Source of the DNA: Actinomycetota bacterium
Lineage (GTDB): Bacteria; Actinomycetota; Acidimicrobiia; Spongiisociales; ZC4RG35
Reading direction: 5' to 3'
Assembly (NCBI GenBank): GCA_022615295.1
Contig: JAKEHF010000189.1
Coordinates: 1-7,140, forward strand
Length of the DNA: 7,140 bases
Shown: one piece after another, positions 6,045 to 7,140 of the stretch
Position numbering within the stretch: position 1 is the first letter of the stretch
Layout: the number at the start of each line of letters is the position of its first letter
Translations under genes and position numbers: made by a program
The notes under the pieces: model-generated
What the model saw: the letters and a program-made list of their open reading frames with translations, nothing else
Databases searched by the model: none
What the model was told of the DNA's origin: nothing

Positions 6045-7072
6045 CGGCGCTCCTCGATGTGCGGGAGTTGGCGGTGCACTACCCGGTCCGGGCCAGGGGC
6101 TTGACCAGGCGGAGGACCGGCGCAGTGAGGGCCGTGGACGGTGTGTCCTTCACGGTGGAACGGGGGAGGACCCTCGGGCTTGTCGGCGAGTCCGGCGGTG
6201 GCAAGAGCACGACCGGAAGGGCGATCCTCATGCTGCAGCGACCCACCGCCGGGTCCGTGCTCTTCGAAGGTGTTGACCTCGCCGGTGTGGCCGAGGGTGA
6301 GCTTCGGAACCTGCGACGCCGCATGCAGCTCGTATTCCAGGACCCATATGCGAGCCTCGACCCCCGGATGACGGTCGGGCGTCTCGTCGGCGAGGCGCTC
6401 GACATCCATGGTCTGGCCGTGGGACGCTCCAGAGCGGGTCGTGTCGCCGGTCTGCTCGAGCTCGTGGGTCTCGACCCGAAGCACGCCGGCAGATACCCCC
6501 ACGAATTCTCGGGCGGGCAGCGTCAGCGAATCGGCATCGCACGTGCCCTGGCGGTCGAGCCGATCTTCCTCGTCTGCGATGAGCCGGTCTCGGCTCTGGA
6601 CGTCAGCATTCAGGCGCAGGTGATGAACCTCTTGGCCGATCTTCGTGACCGTCTCGGCTTGTCCTACGTCTTCATCTCGCACGACCTGGCAGTCGTTCGT
6701 CACATCTCGGACCGGGTGGCTGTGATGTATCTGGGCAAGATCGTCGAGATGGCGGACCGGGATGATCTGTACGACCAGCCCCTCCACCCCTACACCAAGG
6801 CCCTTCTCTCCTCGGTTCCCAGCCCCGACCCCAACGTCCAGCGCGCCCGGGAGCGTGTCATGCTGAGAGGGGAGTTGCCCAGCCCGGCCGACCCCCCTCC
6901 CGGTTGTCGCTTCCACACAAGGTGCCCCCATGCCCAAGAACTCTGCCGAGTCGTGGAGCCACCCCTGGTGAGCGCATCAGCGGGACACGTCGTCGCCTGT
7001 CACTTCTGGAGGGAGCTGCGGTCTACGCCGGTGGAGGTGACTCGAGCAAGGACGTCCCGACGAACGTCCTGA
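6041..7072 (+). CDS. dppF: ABC transporter ATP-binding protein, DppF/OppF type
   Basis: This 343-residue second ATPase of the importer would pair with the DppD-type subunit. It has Walker A GESGGGKS (49-56), Q-loop Gln100 in [16 protein letters not shown], signature FSGGQRQR (156-163), Walker B FLVCDE (176-181) with Glu181, D-loop SALD (184-187) and switch His214. PYASLDPRM and the basic insertion [11 protein letters not shown] (17-27) before the Walker A region are typical of DppF/OppF. The C-terminal domain has LHPYTKALL (248-256) and a complete four-cysteine set: Cys289, Cys295, Cys302 and Cys320 (C-x5-C-x6-C-x17-C), expected to bind a [4Fe-4S] cluster in this family. The frame is open from 5918, but the start at 6041 is preferred because it gives the ATGA overlap with dppD and the family N-terminus. 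The last 20 or so residues (after HFW, 321-323) are basic and unconserved-looking, and their codons overlap the convergent downstream gene by 50 bases. Confidence 0.94.
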   Translation: MTALLDVRELAVHYPVRARGLTRRRTGAVRAVDGVSFTVERGRTLGLVGESGGGKSTTGRAILMLQRPTAGSVLFEGVDLAGVAEGELRNLRRRMQLVFQDPYASLDPRMTVGRLVGEALDIHGLAVGRSRAGRVAGLLELVGLDPKHAGRYPHEFSGGQRQRIGIARALAVEPIFLVCDEPVSALDVSIQAQVMNLLADLRDRLGLSYVFISHDLAVVRHISDRVAVMYLGKIVEMADRDDLYDQPLHPYTKALLSSVPSPDPNVQRARERVMLRGELPSPADPPPGCRFHTRCPHAQELCRVVEPPLVSASAGHVVACHFWRELRSTPVEVTRARTSRRTS

Positions 7073-7140
7073 GCCCGGCGGCGACCATCTCCACGAGTTG
7101 GTCGACCTCCTCGGGCGTGATAGTGAGCGGCGGCGCCAAC
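7023..7140 (-). CDS. C-terminal end of a probable class III PLP-dependent aminotransferase (partial)
   Basis: On the minus strand an open frame enters from beyond the window and ends at a TAG (complement of 7023-7025), giving 38 visible residues. They begin [15 protein letters not shown] and continue as an amphipathic helix ending AAGLRTF. This PPL-x-I-(T/S)-x-E-E-(V/I)-D pattern followed by a final helix is the usual C-terminus of class III aminotransferases (ornithine, 4-aminobutyrate, beta-alanine or omega-amine aminotransferases). The PLP lysine and all other catalytic parts lie outside the window, so the call rests on this tail only. It converges on dppF and overlaps its last 50 bases. 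An aminotransferase beside a peptide-type importer and an amide or ester hydrolase would fit catabolism of an imported nitrogen compound, but that is inference. Confidence 0.55.
   Translation of the reverse strand, partial: LAPPLTITPEEVDQLVEMVAAGLRTFVGTSLLESPPPA

Noticed and set aside
6020..6937. Minus-strand open frame (305 codons) opposite dppF
   Set aside because: It mirrors the dppF coding frame, has no family resemblance, and would fully overlap a gene with all ATPase motifs. It is a GC-rich shadow.
1..7140. Mobile elements, CRISPR arrays, tRNA or rRNA genes
   Set aside because: No transposase or integrase motifs, regularly spaced repeats, cloverleaf-like or rRNA-like sequence were seen. 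Nearly the whole window is taken up by recognised genes.

Overview
The window is high-GC and coding-dense. It carries a peptide/nickel-type (Opp/Dpp, family 5) ABC importer locus, with a hydrolase gene placed inside it on the opposite strand. GC-rich codon use, tight ATGA/TGAATG gene junctions and the protein styles suggest a high-GC bacterium. Actinomycetota is my best guess, possibly an Acidimicrobiia-like lineage. Chloroflexota cannot be excluded, and no rRNA or other taxonomic marker is present.

Layout: (1) positions 1-1365 (+) hold most of a family 5 extracytoplasmic solute-binding protein, with its 5' end and signal peptide outside the window. (2) 1366-1486 is a 121-base intercistronic gap with a very strong nested stem-loop starting six bases after the binding-protein stop, then a small hairpin and a clear ribosome binding site. 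(3) 1487-2410 and 2411-3295 (+) encode the two inner-membrane permeases (DppB and DppC types), joined as TGA-ATG. (4) 3296-4942 (-) encodes a cytosolic CocE/NonD-type alpha/beta hydrolase (peptidase S15-like). Its stop codon abuts the dppC stop with no base between. (5) 4943-5018 is a short divergent intergenic region that must hold the promoters or leaders of the hydrolase and of the ATPase pair. (6) 5019-6044 and 6041-7072 (+) encode the two ATPases (DppD and DppF types), overlapping by ATGA. (7) 7023-7140 (-) is the C-terminal tail of another gene, most like a class III PLP-dependent aminotransferase, overlapping the end of dppF tail-to-tail by 50 bases.

How the genes work together: binding protein, two permeases and two ATPases make one complete importer for a peptide or peptide-like compound. 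The hydrolase shows no signal peptide, so it would act on the imported compound in the cytoplasm, cleaving an ester, amide or X-Pro peptide bond. The aminotransferase could process a released amine or amino acid. The substrate cannot be read from the sequence.

No RNA gene, mobile element or CRISPR array is visible. The window is mostly ordinary transporter content. The points of most interest are the antisense hydrolase splitting the cassette, the large stem-loop after the binding-protein gene, the dyad-symmetric shared stop region at 3292-3299, and a Cys-to-Ser change at the fourth presumed Fe-S ligand of the DppD-type ATPase.
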